DNA of 51,427 nucleotides from Actinomycetales bacterium (lineage in GTDB: Bacteria > Actinomycetota > Actinomycetes > S36-B12 > UBA5976): contig JAGWXT010000012.1 in the NCBI GenBank assembly GCA_018969715.1, positions 1 through 51,427 on the forward strand, written 5' to 3'. The notes beneath the pieces are model-generated. The model was given only the letters and a program-made list of their open reading frames with translations, did no database searches and was not told the DNA's origin. Of the stretch, positions 17,137-27,662 are shown piece by piece. Made by a program: the position numbers and the translations under genes. The first letter of the stretch is position 1. Every line of letters starts with the position of its first letter.

Positions 17137-18115
17137 GGTGACGACGGTGACCCGCAAGCGGCTGTTCCTCGCCGCCGGTCGGGCGCATCCCGAGTTGGCC
17201 GCGGCTGTCGCCCGCGAACTCGGCACCCACGTTGCGCCGATGTCCGCCTACGACTTCGCCAATGGCGAGATCTTCGTGCGCTTCCACGAGTCGGTGCGGG
17301 GAGCGGATGCCTTCGTACTGCAGTCCTACGGGGAGCCGATCAACACCTGGCTGATGGAGCACCTGATCCTCATTGATGCCCTGCGTCGGGCGTCGGCGCG
17401 CCGGATCACGGTCATCGCCCCGTACTACGCCTACGCCCGCCAGGACAAGAAGCATCGCGGACGGGAGCCGATCTCGGCGCGCCTGGTTGCCGACCTCTAC
17501 CGCACCGCGGGTGCCGACCGCCTGATGGCCGTCGACCTGCACACGGCTCAGATCCAGGGGTTCTTCAATGGGCCGGTCGACCACCTGTTCGCCCTCAACC
17601 TGCTCGCCGACCATGTCCGGCTGAGCCTGCCGGTGGACCGGATCACCGTGGTCTCGCCAGATGCCGGCCGGGTGCGGGTGGCGGAGCGGTGGACGGATGT
17701 CCTGGGCAGCCCGCTGGCGATCATCCACAAGCGGCGGGACCCGGACATCCCCAATGAAGTGCGCATGTTCGAGGTCATCGGGGACGTTGCTGGCCGCATC
17801 TGCATCATCGTTGACGACATGGTCGACACTGGTGGCACCATCATCAAGGCCGCGGATGCCCTGTTCGCCTTCGGTGCCAGTGAGGTCGTCGTCGCGGCAA
17901 CCCACGGCATCTTCAGCAAGGAGGCCGGTCCCCGCCTGCAGGCCTCCCGGATCAGTGAGGTGATCGTCACCGACACCCTCCCGATCCCCCCCGAGCGACG
18001 TTTCGACAAGCTCACCGTCCTGCCCATCGCACCCTTGATCGCCACCGCGATCAAGGAGGTCTTCACAGAGGGGTCGGTCACGCGACTGTTCGAGGGCGAG
18101 CGCGTGCAGGTGTAG
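17129..18115 (+). CDS. prs: ribose-phosphate pyrophosphokinase (PRPP synthetase)
   Basis: Makes PRPP from ribose-5-phosphate and ATP for nucleotide, His, Trp and NAD synthesis. The 328 residues include the catalytic loop around KKHRGREPISARL, DLHTAQIQGFF, SPDAGRVRVA and the PRPP-binding loop IIVDDMVDTGGTI. The ATG at 17129 lies inside the end of glmU (8 bp overlap), giving a glmU-prs coupled pair as in mycobacteria. Length is normal for class I enzymes. Confidence 0.97.
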   Translation: MSEVTTVTRKRLFLAAGRAHPELAAAVARELGTHVAPMSAYDFANGEIFVRFHESVRGADAFVLQSYGEPINTWLMEHLILIDALRRASARRITVIAPYYAYARQDKKHRGREPISARLVADLYRTAGADRLMAVDLHTAQIQGFFNGPVDHLFALNLLADHVRLSLPVDRITVVSPDAGRVRVAERWTDVLGSPLAIIHKRRDPDIPNEVRMFEVIGDVAGRICIIVDDMVDTGGTIIKAADALFAFGASEVVVAATHGIFSKEAGPRLQASRISEVIVTDTLPIPPERRFDKLTVLPIAPLIATAIKEVFTEGSVTRLFEGERVQV

Positions 18116-18262
18116 CATCAAGGTCCCGGTCAGCAGGACGCAGCCGCCCGGGTCACCCATGACGTGCCTGTCGGCCAATCAGGTGGCCAGGCAGTCCGGT
18201 CCACCGGCCCCGTCCGATGCCCCGCACCCATCCACGCCTTCGAATCACCTGAGGAGCCACGC

Positions 18263-18721
18263 ATGTCAGCCACGTCAGCCGTAGCCGAGCCGCTCACCGC
18301 CGAGGTGCGCACGGGTATCGGCAAGGGCCCAGCCCGGCAGGCGCGGCGGGACGGGAAGATCCCGGCTGTGCTCTACGGGGACGGCGAACCGACCCGGCAC
18401 CTCATGGTGCCCGCGCGGGAGTTCGCCCACCGGCTGCGCCGTTCACCGTTCGCCGTGGAGATCGATTTCGAGGGCCGCACCTTCCTGACCTCGCCGGTGG
18501 AGATCCAGCGCCACCCCGTTCGGCGGACGATTCAGCATGTGGACCTGCGCATCGTGACGCCTGAGCAGGTGGCTGCGACAACGGCGGCGGCCGCCATGTC
18601 GGCCGCCGCGGAGGCCGCGCGACTGGCCGCCATCGAGGCCGCTGCCGCCGATGCCGCCGCGCTGCGTGCGGCTGCCGCAGCGGCTGCCGCGGCATCGGCG
18701 GACAAGAAGCCACGGAAGTAG
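18263..18721 (+). CDS. rplY: ribosomal protein bL25 (CTC type) with alanine-rich tail
   Basis: Binds 5S rRNA in the large subunit. Residues 1-95 form the L25 5S-binding domain (GKGPARQARRDGKIPAVLYG, then VEIQRHPVRRTIQHVDLRIV). Actinobacterial CTC proteins usually continue with a TL5-type beta domain of about 90 residues. Here that part is replaced by about 55 residues made almost only of Ala with a few Glu, Arg and Leu, ending in DKKPRK. The ATG at 18263 follows GAGGAG with suitable spacing. A TAGCAT at the prs stop may be its promoter. Confidence 0.9.
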   Translation: MSATSAVAEPLTAEVRTGIGKGPARQARRDGKIPAVLYGDGEPTRHLMVPAREFAHRLRRSPFAVEIDFEGRTFLTSPVEIQRHPVRRTIQHVDLRIVTPEQVAATTAAAAMSAAAEAARLAAIEAAAADAAALRAAAAAAAAASADKKPRK

Positions 18722-18732
18722 GCCCGCACCCA

Positions 18733-19323
18733 GTGGGTGCTCTGCGCTGGCTCGTTGTCGGCCTCGGAAACCCCGGCCCCGCCTACGCCGGCACTCGGCA
18801 CAATGCCGGGGCGATGACGTGCCAGCGGCTTGCTGAACACACCGGCGGGCGCCTGCGCGGCCACCGACGCGCCCACGCCGAAGTGGCGGAGACGCGACTG
18901 CAGACGCAACCCCTCATCATCGCCGTTCCCCGTTCCTACATGAACGAGTCCGGCGGCCCGGTCGCGGCGCTGCTGGCGTATTACCGAGTTGACCTTTCCC
19001 ATCTGATTGTCTGCCACGATGAACTCGACCTTCCCCTCGGCGAGGTGCGACTCAAGCACGGGGGCTCCGATGCCGGGCACAATGGACTGCGGTCCATCCG
19101 CGCAGCACTTGGATCGGGGGAGTTCCTGCGCTGCCGGGTGGGCATCGGCCGGCCGCTCACCGGAGATCCCGCCCGGTACGTCCTCGCACCCTTCCCCCCG
19201 CCGGCCCAACCCGCCCTGTCAGCAGCACTCGACCGGGCGGTCACTGCACTGGAGACCCTCATGATCGATGGCCTCAGCCAGGCGCAGCAGCGCTTCCACG
19301 GTCGCTCACAGGTGGAGGCGTGA
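18733..19323 (+). CDS. pth: peptidyl-tRNA hydrolase
   Basis: Releases tRNA from peptidyl-tRNA dropped by ribosomes. The 196 residues keep the active-site residues: Asn13 (GLGNPG), catalytic His23 (TRHNAG), Asn in PRSYMNESGG and Asp in CHDELDLPLG, then KHGGSDAGHNGLRSI. GTG start at 18733, 11 bp after rplY; its stop overlaps the next gene as GTGA. The rplY-pth pair is typical of actinobacteria. Confidence 0.97.
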   Translation: MGALRWLVVGLGNPGPAYAGTRHNAGAMTCQRLAEHTGGRLRGHRRAHAEVAETRLQTQPLIIAVPRSYMNESGGPVAALLAYYRVDLSHLIVCHDELDLPLGEVRLKHGGSDAGHNGLRSIRAALGSGEFLRCRVGIGRPLTGDPARYVLAPFPPPAQPALSAALDRAVTALETLMIDGLSQAQQRFHGRSQVEA

Positions 19324-20117
19324 CTGCCGCGAGCGGCTCCGACGCCGACCTTGCCGCCGACCTCGCCCAGCAGGCGGGGCGGCTGCTGTGCGAGCACCGG
19401 CAGCGCTCACTCGAGGGTCCGACGATCTCGGTCACCGAGCTGCGAGATCAGGCCGATGCCCTCGCCCATCGCATGCTTGTTGCGGCATTTGCCCATGCCC
19501 GCAGCGAGGATGCCGTCCTCAGTGAAGAGGGAGCTGATGATCCGCGCCGCCTCGGTGCCGACCGGGTGTGGATCATCGATCCACTGGACGGGACCTACGA
19601 GTACGGCCAGTACCGCCCCGATTTCGCTGTGCACATCGCCCTCTGGGACAGGTTCGCCGACCAGCCCGACCGGCTGGCCCTGGGCATTGTCGACCTGCCG
19701 GCGATCGGACTGACCCTGCGCAGCGATGCACCACCGCTTGCGCCCGCGATGGCACCGGCGGACCGACCGGTGCGCCTGGTCGTCTCCCGCACCCGGCCCC
19801 CGGCGCAGATGGACCGACTGCTCGCCGCCCTCAGTGAGGCAGCCGGGCGTCCCGCGGAGCAGGTCGACATCGGCTCGGTCGGGGCGAAGGTGGCGGAGAT
19901 CCTCAGTGGCCGCGCCGACGCCTACGTCCACACCACCGGGTTCCATGAGTGGGATATCGCCGCCCCCGCGGCGGTTGCCCGAGCGGCCGGCCTGCATGTC
20001 AGCGATATCGCGGGGGCGCCGCTGGCGCTCAACCAGCCGGTAACGCGGGTGTCCAGTGCGCTGGTCTGCCGGACGGGGCTCGCCCCCGCCCTGCTCGCGG
20101 TGCTCGCCCACCCGTGA
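19320..20117 (+). CDS. cysQ: CysQ-like 3'(2'),5'-bisphosphate nucleotidase (inositol-phosphatase family)
   Basis: A 265-residue magnesium-dependent phosphatase. Family motifs are LSEEG (metal-binding Glu), WIIDPLDGTYEYG around residue 80 and FHEWDIAAPAAVARAAGL near the C-terminus. The YEYG following DGT resembles actinobacterial CysQ, which removes the 3'-phosphate from PAP or PAPS, more than inositol monophosphatases; exact specificity is inferred. GTGA overlaps link it to pth in front and mfd behind, so it belongs to a pth-cysQ-mfd coupled unit. Confidence 0.85.
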   Translation: MTAASGSDADLAADLAQQAGRLLCEHRQRSLEGPTISVTELRDQADALAHRMLVAAFAHARSEDAVLSEEGADDPRRLGADRVWIIDPLDGTYEYGQYRPDFAVHIALWDRFADQPDRLALGIVDLPAIGLTLRSDAPPLAPAMAPADRPVRLVVSRTRPPAQMDRLLAALSEAAGRPAEQVDIGSVGAKVAEILSGRADAYVHTTGFHEWDIAAPAAVARAAGLHVSDIAGAPLALNQPVTRVSSALVCRTGLAPALLAVLAHP

Positions 20118-23100
20118 CACCGGGCTCGGCTGCCGCCCTCCTCACCTGCGTCCGGGCCGACGACTCGGTCGCGGCCGGGCTGGCCGCGGCCGGGCGCAGT
20201 GACCACGTGCGCATGCCGCCGGCGTTCGTCGAGACCTTCCTTGCCCTGCTCGCCGAAGGGGAGGGCCGGCTGCTCGTCCTTGTCGCCGGCGAGGCTCAGG
20301 CACACCGCGTCCATGAGGCGCTGGCGAGCCTGCTCGGAGCCCCGTCGGTGGTCGAGTTGCCCGGCAGTGAGGCGCTGCCCTTCGAACGGCTGGCCGTGTC
20401 GGCGGAGATTGCCAGCTGTCGGGCTGATGTCGCGCGGCGACTGATGCGGGCCGACCGGACGGCAGACCCCCTGCGCGTGGTCATCGCATCGATCCGCGCG
20501 GCAAGTCAGCCGATCATCGCCGACGTCCTCGACGTCACGGCGCTCACCATTCGCACCGGCACGACCCTCGATCGGGACCTGACCGTCCGGGCCCTGGTCG
20601 ATCTGGGTTACCAGCGCAGTGCGCTGGTAACCCGGCGCGGGGAGTTCGCGGTGCGCGGCGGAATCCTCGACATCTTCCCGCCCGGTGAGGAGCACCCCTG
20701 CCGGGTGGACCTGTTCGGGGACGAGGTTGAGCAGATTCGGCCCTTCCGGGCCGCCGATCAGCGCAGTATCGAGCAGTTGCCCGAACGTGCCTTCCTTGAC
20801 TGCGGACCGTGCGGGGAGCTGCTCCTCACGCCAGCGGTCCGGCAGCGGGCTGCCGACCTCGCTGCTGCCGGTGATCGGCATGCCGCCGACCTCGCCGTCA
20901 TCGCCGAGGGCACCCTCCCCGATGGCGGGGCGATGCTCGCGCCACTGCTGTGCGAGCGGCTCACCAGTCTCACCGCACTGCTCACCGAGGGCGACACGGT
21001 GGTGGTCTGGGAGCCGGTGCGGGTTGCGGCCCGGGCCGCTGAACTTGCCGAGATCGATGCCGCCTTCGCCCAGTCGGTCGCCGATCCGCGGTTGGCGGCC
21101 GCCGGGTTCCGGGAGCTGGCCGACCTCACCGCCGATGCCCTGCGTGCCCGGGCCGACTGGCTGACCGTGGACGCCTTCGGTGAGGAGGGGCCGGCCCTCG
21201 CCGCCGTGCCCGTGCCGAGCTTCGCTGGGGACCTCGACGCGGTGTGGCGTGAGGTGCGCAGCCGACTTGATGCCGAGTGGACGGTTGTGCTCACCAGCAA
21301 TGCCGATGGGTCCGGCCAGCGGCTGATCGAGCAGTTGACGCAGGTGGGACTGCCGATCGCCGAGGGTGCGCCCCGGCCAGGCGCCGTGTCGGTGCTCACG
21401 GCCCGCCTGCCCCAGGGCTACGCGCTGCCCGGCAGCCGGCTGGTCGTGCTGACCGAGACCGACATCCTCGGCCGTCGGGCGGCCGGGGCAACGCGCCTGC
21501 CCTCGCGCCGCCGGCGGACCCTGGACCCGTTCACCCTGCAGGCCGGCGACACCATCGTCCACGACACCCATGGCATTGGCCGGTATCTGGCGATGACCCA
21601 ACGGACCGTCGGGGGTATCGCCCGGGAGTACCTCGTCCTTGAGTACGCGCCGAGCAAGCGGGGTCAGCCGGCGGACCGGATCTACGTTCCCATTGATGCC
21701 CTGGATGCGGTGTCCCGCTACGTCGGGGGCGATGCCCCGGCACCCCATCGACTCGGGGGCACGGACTGGTCAGCTGCCAAAGGACGGGCCCGCCGCGCGG
21801 TTGCGCCGATCGCCGATGCACTCGTGCGGCTGTACGCGGCACGCCAGTCCGCCCAGGGCCGAGCCTTCGGCCCGGACACCGCCTGGCAGCGGGAGCTTGA
21901 GGACGCCTTCGACTACGTCGAGACACCCGACCAGTTGAGCACGATCGATGCGGTGAAGGCCGATATGGAGCGCGGCACCCCCATGGACCGGGTCATCGTC
22001 GGAGATGTCGGCTACGGCAAGACCGAGATCGCGGTGCGCGCCGCCTTCAAGGCGGTGGCCGACGGCGCGCAGGTCGCCGTTCTCGTCCCGACCACACTGC
22101 TGGTCGCCCAGCATCTGGAGACGTTCCGCTCCCGCTATGCCCCCTTCCCGGTCACGGTCCGGGCAATGTCGAGGTTCCAGACCGAGCAGGAGGTTGCGGC
22201 CGTGACCGCGGGTCTGGCCGACGGCAGCGTGGATGTTGTCATCGGTACCCAGCGCCTGTTGCGCGCGGGGGTGCAGTTCGCCAACCTCGGGCTGGTGATC
22301 GTCGATGAGGAGCAGCGATTCGGCGTCGAGCACAAGGAGTACCTCAAGGCACTGCGCACCAATGTCGATGTCCTCACGATGTCGGCAACGCCGATCCCCC
22401 GAACCCTGGAGATGGCGGTCACCGGCATCCGGGACATGTCGGTGATCCAGACACCACCGGAGGAGCGGCTGCCGGTGGCCACCTTCGTCGGGGAGCAGGA
22501 CGATGCCCGCGTGGTGGCGGCGATCCGGCGGGAGCTCATCCGCGATGGGCAGGTCTTCTACATCCACAACCGGGTGGCCTCGATCGACCGCACCGCAGCG
22601 CGCCTGGCGGAACTTGTTGGCGATGCGCGGATCGCGGTTGCGCACGGATCGATGGACGAGACGGCACTTGAGCGGGTGATCGTCGACTTCTGGGAGCATC
22701 GCACCGACGTCCTCGTCTGCACGACCATCGTTGAGTCCGGGCTGGACATCCCGAATGCGAACACCCTCATCGTCGAGCGAGCCGACCGGCTGGGCTTGGC
22801 CCAGATGCACCAGTTGCGGGGCCGCGTCGGACGCGGTCGCGAGCGGGGGTACGCCTACTTCCTCTACCCGCCCGACCTGGCCCTCACCGAGGCCGCCCAC
22901 GAGCGGCTGTCGACGATCGCCGCCCGCACCGCCCTTGGCTCGGGGATGGCCGTGGCCATGCAGGACCTGCAGATCCGCGGGGCGGGCAGCATCCTGGGGG
23001 CTGAGCAGTCCGGGCACATCGCGGAGGTTGGCTTCGACATGTACGTCCGCCTCGTGGGTGAGGCGATCGCTGAGCGCAAGGGTGAGACGACCCCGGCAAC

Positions 23101-23644
23101 CGCTGACGTCCGGGTTGAGCTGCCGATCACCGCCCACCTCCCCGTTGCGTACGTGCCCGATGAGCGGGTGCGACTTGAGGCCTACCGAGCCCTTGCCGGC
23201 GCCCACGATGAGCCCGCACTGACCTCGATCGCGCAGGAATGGCAGGACCGGTTCGGCACGCCGCCGGGCGAGGCGAGCCTGCTGCTCGACCTGGCCCGCC
23301 TGCGCCTGCGGGCGCGCCGGGCTGGGCTGACCGAGATCGCGGTGGCCGGCCAGTCGATCCGCTTGCTCCCGGTCAGCCTCGTCGACTCCCAGCGGGTGCG
23401 CCTCGCCCGCCGGTATCCGCAGGCGCGGCACAAGCCGGCACTCCAGGCCCTGCTCATCCCGATGCCCCGCCCTGCCAGAATCGATGCACCGCCGATCACC
23501 GGGACACCGCTGCTGGAGTGGGTGACCGAGGTGATCGACACGGTGATCGACCCCGCTGGGGCCGCCGCCGCCCCCGCGACGGCTGACGTCGGCCCACGAT
23601 CAAACCGACCCCGTGCTACCGACCCTGCGACACCGACCCCGTGA
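20114..23644 (+). CDS. mfd: transcription-repair coupling factor Mfd
   Basis: Removes stalled RNA polymerase from DNA lesions and recruits UvrA. The 1176 residues contain the UvrB-like N-terminal module (LPGSEALPFER), the RNA-polymerase interaction domain near residue 475 (GDTIVHDTHGIGRY), the helicase Walker A GDVGYGKT at 630-637, DEEQ at 731-734, SATPIPRT, GLDIPNANT and the RGRVGRG arginine-finger motif, then the TRCF C-terminal domain. GTG start overlaps cysQ by 4 bp. The last residues are encoded by a 14-bp tandem repeat that runs past the stop codon. Confidence 0.98.
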   Translation: MTPGSAAALLTCVRADDSVAAGLAAAGRSDHVRMPPAFVETFLALLAEGEGRLLVLVAGEAQAHRVHEALASLLGAPSVVELPGSEALPFERLAVSAEIASCRADVARRLMRADRTADPLRVVIASIRAASQPIIADVLDVTALTIRTGTTLDRDLTVRALVDLGYQRSALVTRRGEFAVRGGILDIFPPGEEHPCRVDLFGDEVEQIRPFRAADQRSIEQLPERAFLDCGPCGELLLTPAVRQRAADLAAAGDRHAADLAVIAEGTLPDGGAMLAPLLCERLTSLTALLTEGDTVVVWEPVRVAARAAELAEIDAAFAQSVADPRLAAAGFRELADLTADALRARADWLTVDAFGEEGPALAAVPVPSFAGDLDAVWREVRSRLDAEWTVVLTSNADGSGQRLIEQLTQVGLPIAEGAPRPGAVSVLTARLPQGYALPGSRLVVLTETDILGRRAAGATRLPSRRRRTLDPFTLQAGDTIVHDTHGIGRYLAMTQRTVGGIAREYLVLEYAPSKRGQPADRIYVPIDALDAVSRYVGGDAPAPHRLGGTDWSAAKGRARRAVAPIADALVRLYAARQSAQGRAFGPDTAWQRELEDAFDYVETPDQLSTIDAVKADMERGTPMDRVIVGDVGYGKTEIAVRAAFKAVADGAQVAVLVPTTLLVAQHLETFRSRYAPFPVTVRAMSRFQTEQEVAAVTAGLADGSVDVVIGTQRLLRAGVQFANLGLVIVDEEQRFGVEHKEYLKALRTNVDVLTMSATPIPRTLEMAVTGIRDMSVIQTPPEERLPVATFVGEQDDARVVAAIRRELIRDGQVFYIHNRVASIDRTAARLAELVGDARIAVAHGSMDETALERVIVDFWEHRTDVLVCTTIVESGLDIPNANTLIVERADRLGLAQMHQLRGRVGRGRERGYAYFLYPPDLALTEAAHERLSTIAARTALGSGMAVAMQDLQIRGAGSILGAEQSGHIAEVGFDMYVRLVGEAIAERKGETTPATADVRVELPITAHLPVAYVPDERVRLEAYRALAGAHDEPALTSIAQEWQDRFGTPPGEASLLLDLARLRLRARRAGLTEIAVAGQSIRLLPVSLVDSQRVRLARRYPQARHKPALQALLIPMPRPARIDAPPITGTPLLEWVTEVIDTVIDPAGAAAAPATADVGPRSNRPRATDPATPTP

Positions 23645-23695
23645 TACCGAGCCCGTGATACCGACCCTGCGACACCGACCCCGTGACACCGAGCC
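23606..23695 (+). repeat. 14-bp minisatellite across the mfd stop codon
   Basis: Six full units and one partial unit of CGACCCCGTGATAC with variants at the C/T, G/A and GC positions. The array encodes the last 12 codons of mfd, includes its TGA, and ends 18 bp before the next gene. Because 14 is not a multiple of three, gain or loss of a unit would change the Mfd C-terminus. Confidence 0.9.
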
Positions 23696-23713
23696 AAGGG
23701 AGCCCCACGCGAC

Positions 23714-24337
23714 ATGGTCACTCCGACTCCCCGCCAGCTGCGCCGGCTTCCGCTGACCGCTGTTGCCCTGACCGCGACCGCCGCGCTGCTGCTCACCGCC
23801 TGCGCATCCCCACGCGCGGGAGCAGCCGCGACCGTGGGCTCGACCCGGATCACCGAGGCGGAGCTGGCGGCCGCAACCAGTGAACTGCGCAGCGCTGTCG
23901 GGGGCGATCCGACAGGGGAGCCCGCGCAGACGGTGCGCACCGTCCTCGCCAGGATGGTGACCCGCGAGTTGGCAGCGGTGGCTGCGCAGCGCGCAGGGAT
24001 CCGGGTGCCGGACGGCGCCGTCGACAAGGAGCGGCGCAACCTGCTCACCGAGTTGGGCGGACAGGAGGCGCTCGTCGCCTACGCGGCCGAAGCCGGGGTG
24101 CCGGCCCGGCTCGTCGACGATGTCCTCTACACAGCAATTGCCCTCCGGCTGCTCGGTCAGTCGCTGGCACCGCAGGCCGATGAGGCGGCACAGCAGGATG
24201 CAGCCCTGCTCGCGCTGGCCGACCTCTCCCTCGACCTTGGAGTGGCGGTCAACCCCCGGTACGGGGTGTGGCTGCCCGCCAATGGGGCGATCGGGCCGCC
24301 GCCGGATGACCTCTCCATACCCGCCGGTGCCAGCTGA
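23714..24337 (+). CDS. SurA-N-like lipoprotein
   Basis: A 207-residue predicted lipoprotein with lipobox LTAC (Cys30). The segment after it (ATVGSTRITEAELAAATSEL, then VLARMVTRELAAVAAQRAGIRVPDGAVDKE) has the helical pattern of the SurA/PrsA chaperone N-terminal domain, without a rotamase domain. A lipoprotein of this kind between mfd/mazG and eno is typical of actinobacteria. It probably acts on exported proteins at the membrane surface; this is inferred from the fold only. It overlaps mazG by 11 bp. Confidence 0.8.
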   Translation: MVTPTPRQLRRLPLTAVALTATAALLLTACASPRAGAAATVGSTRITEAELAAATSELRSAVGGDPTGEPAQTVRTVLARMVTRELAAVAAQRAGIRVPDGAVDKERRNLLTELGGQEALVAYAAEAGVPARLVDDVLYTAIALRLLGQSLAPQADEAAQQDAALLALADLSLDLGVAVNPRYGVWLPANGAIGPPPDDLSIPAGAS

Positions 24338-25040
24338 GTCAGGGGCTGTGGGTGCCTGCGCCGGTGATGTCGGATCGGATGCCCTGGCGGGTGAGGCCGT
24401 CCGGGGTATCGATCGGCTGCTGGCCACGATGGACCGCTTGCGCTCCCCCGGCGGCTGCCCATGGGATGCCGAGCAGACCCATCTGAGCCTTGCCCGCTAC
24501 ACCCTCGAGGAAGCCCATGAGGTCGTCGAGGCGCTGGAGACGCCGGGCATGCCCGGCCTGCGCGAGGAGCTCGGGGATCTGCTGCTGCAGATCGTGTTCC
24601 ATGCGCGGATCTCCCAGGAGTCGCCCGGTGGGTTCAGTCTCGACGATGTGGCGGCCGCGGTAAGCGAGAAGCTCATTCGTCGCCACCCGGAGGTCTTCGG
24701 TGCGGGCCCGGTTGCTGATGCGGGGCCCGGCGACGACCGGCGTGCCCGGTGGGAGGAGATCAAGCGCCGGGAGCACGACCGCCGCTCGGTGACCGAGGGG
24801 CTGCCCCCGGGGCTGCCACCGTTGGCGGCGCTGACGGTCCTCTACGACCGCGCGCAGGCTGCTGGACTCGACGTTGATGCGACCTCCGACCCGGTACTGC
24901 TGCGCCACTGCACCGAGCTGGCCGCCGGGATCGACATCGCCGCCGCGGAGCGGGCGATGCTGCGCCGCTACAGCGCGCTGATCCGCGCCGCCGAGTCCGC
25001 TGCTGCACCGGCGAGCCGCTCGCGGGCTGCCGCGAGGTGA
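24327..25040 (+). CDS. mazG: MazG-family nucleoside triphosphate pyrophosphohydrolase
   Basis: Hydrolyses (d)NTPs, including damaged ones, to the monophosphate. In 237 residues there is one MazG domain: GGCPWDAEQTHLSLARYTLEEAHE at 42-65 followed by EELGDLLLQIVFHA, giving the EExxE...ExxD metal site. KLIRRHPEVFG and WEEIKRRE are typical of the larger MazG branch. The GTG at 24327 is inside the previous gene; a GTG at 24348 is also possible. The 3' end overlaps the convergent oxygenase gene by 73 bp. Confidence 0.93.
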   Translation: MPAESGAVGACAGDVGSDALAGEAVRGIDRLLATMDRLRSPGGCPWDAEQTHLSLARYTLEEAHEVVEALETPGMPGLREELGDLLLQIVFHARISQESPGGFSLDDVAAAVSEKLIRRHPEVFGAGPVADAGPGDDRRARWEEIKRREHDRRSVTEGLPPGLPPLAALTVLYDRAQAAGLDVDATSDPVLLRHCTELAAGIDIAAAERAMLRRYSALIRAAESAAAPASRSRAAAR

Positions 25041-25879
25041 GGGCCGGTACGCACTGACTCCGGCAGCGCAAGGGCCGCCTGTCGCAGGGTGCGCACGCCC
25101 ACCGTGGCCTGGATGTCGCGGATCGGGCTGCCGGCCAGGGCGAAGGCGCCGACCCCGCGTCCCCCGCCGTAACAGGCCCGCGCCCACCGGGGCAGCAGCA
25201 GGAAGGCGGTCGTGGCCAGCCCTGCCCAGGCCGGCTGCGCGGGAGTGAGCCAACGAATCGTCCCGGGCATCGGGGGGACGAGCACGAAGGCGGCCGCGGC
25301 GCGAGCCTCCGGCGTGATGTGCAGCAGGGGGCGGATATCCCGGAGGTAGGCACCGACCTCGGCGACCGTGCGCGGCGCCTGTTCCGGGTCGATGCCGATG
25401 AGGGCGGCGGCGCGACGCTGCTCGTCGACGTACTGATCACGCTCGGCGCGCGTCAACGGCAGGCCACCGCGTCGGGCGGCATCGAGGATGCAGTGGACGA
25501 ACGTCACATGCACCCACCCCAGCAGGTGCGGGTCATCGGCGCCAAGGCGGCGATGGACCATCCGCACCCGTCCAGCGGCTTCTGCTGCCTCGGCCGTTGT
25601 TCCGTAGGTGATGACGGCGATGTACTCAGCAGTCCGCTGCAGCCGACCCCACGGGTCGGTGCGAAAGTCGGAGTGGGCCGCGAGCAGCCGCATCGCCTGC
25701 GGATGCAGCGCCTGCAGCAGGAGGGCACTCACTCCCCCGATGAAGGCCGCTGGGTCGGCGTGGACCCGCCAGGTCACGCTCATCGGGCCGAAGACGCCCG
25801 GATCCGCTGCTGCCGGCAGGTCCCGACTGGACCCCGAGCCACTGTCGTGTGACCGGTGCGGAGCCGACATGGCCATCAT
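24968..25879 (-). CDS. MpaB/rubber-oxygenase-type protein (DUF2236)
   Basis: A 303-residue protein of the oxygenase-like mpaB family. Diagnostic parts are SVTWRVHADPAAFIGGVSALLLQALHP in its first quarter, HSDFRTDPWGRLQRTAEY, and LGWVHVTFVHCILDA. The His and Arg residues in these motifs are the probable b-type haem surroundings seen in latex-clearing protein. The natural substrate is unknown. Starts at ATG 25879, 25876 and 25870 are all possible. A TACCCT box at 25915-25920 shares two bases with the eno -10 box. The 3' end runs 73 bp into mazG on the opposite strand. Confidence 0.82.
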   Translation of the reverse strand: MMAMSAPHRSHDSGSGSSRDLPAAADPGVFGPMSVTWRVHADPAAFIGGVSALLLQALHPQAMRLLAAHSDFRTDPWGRLQRTAEYIAVITYGTTAEAAEAAGRVRMVHRRLGADDPHLLGWVHVTFVHCILDAARRGGLPLTRAERDQYVDEQRRAAALIGIDPEQAPRTVAEVGAYLRDIRPLLHITPEARAAAAFVLVPPMPGTIRWLTPAQPAWAGLATTAFLLLPRWARACYGGGRGVGAFALAGSPIRDIQATVGVRTLRQAALALPESVRTGPHLAAARERLAGAAADSAARISAL

Positions 25880-25914
25880 CGTTGCAGTCGATGCCGCGGT
25901 CCGCAGCGCTCGCG

Positions 25915-27658
<1,744 letters not shown>

Positions 27659-27662
<4 letters not shown>

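Noticed and set aside
21770-23431. Long reverse-strand open frame opposite mfd (and similar ones opposite glmU, prs, mtnA and the aldolase fusion)
   Set aside because: They mirror the codon bias of the true gene, give low-complexity Arg/Gly/Pro/His-rich proteins without any family motif, and overlap strongly supported genes along their whole length.
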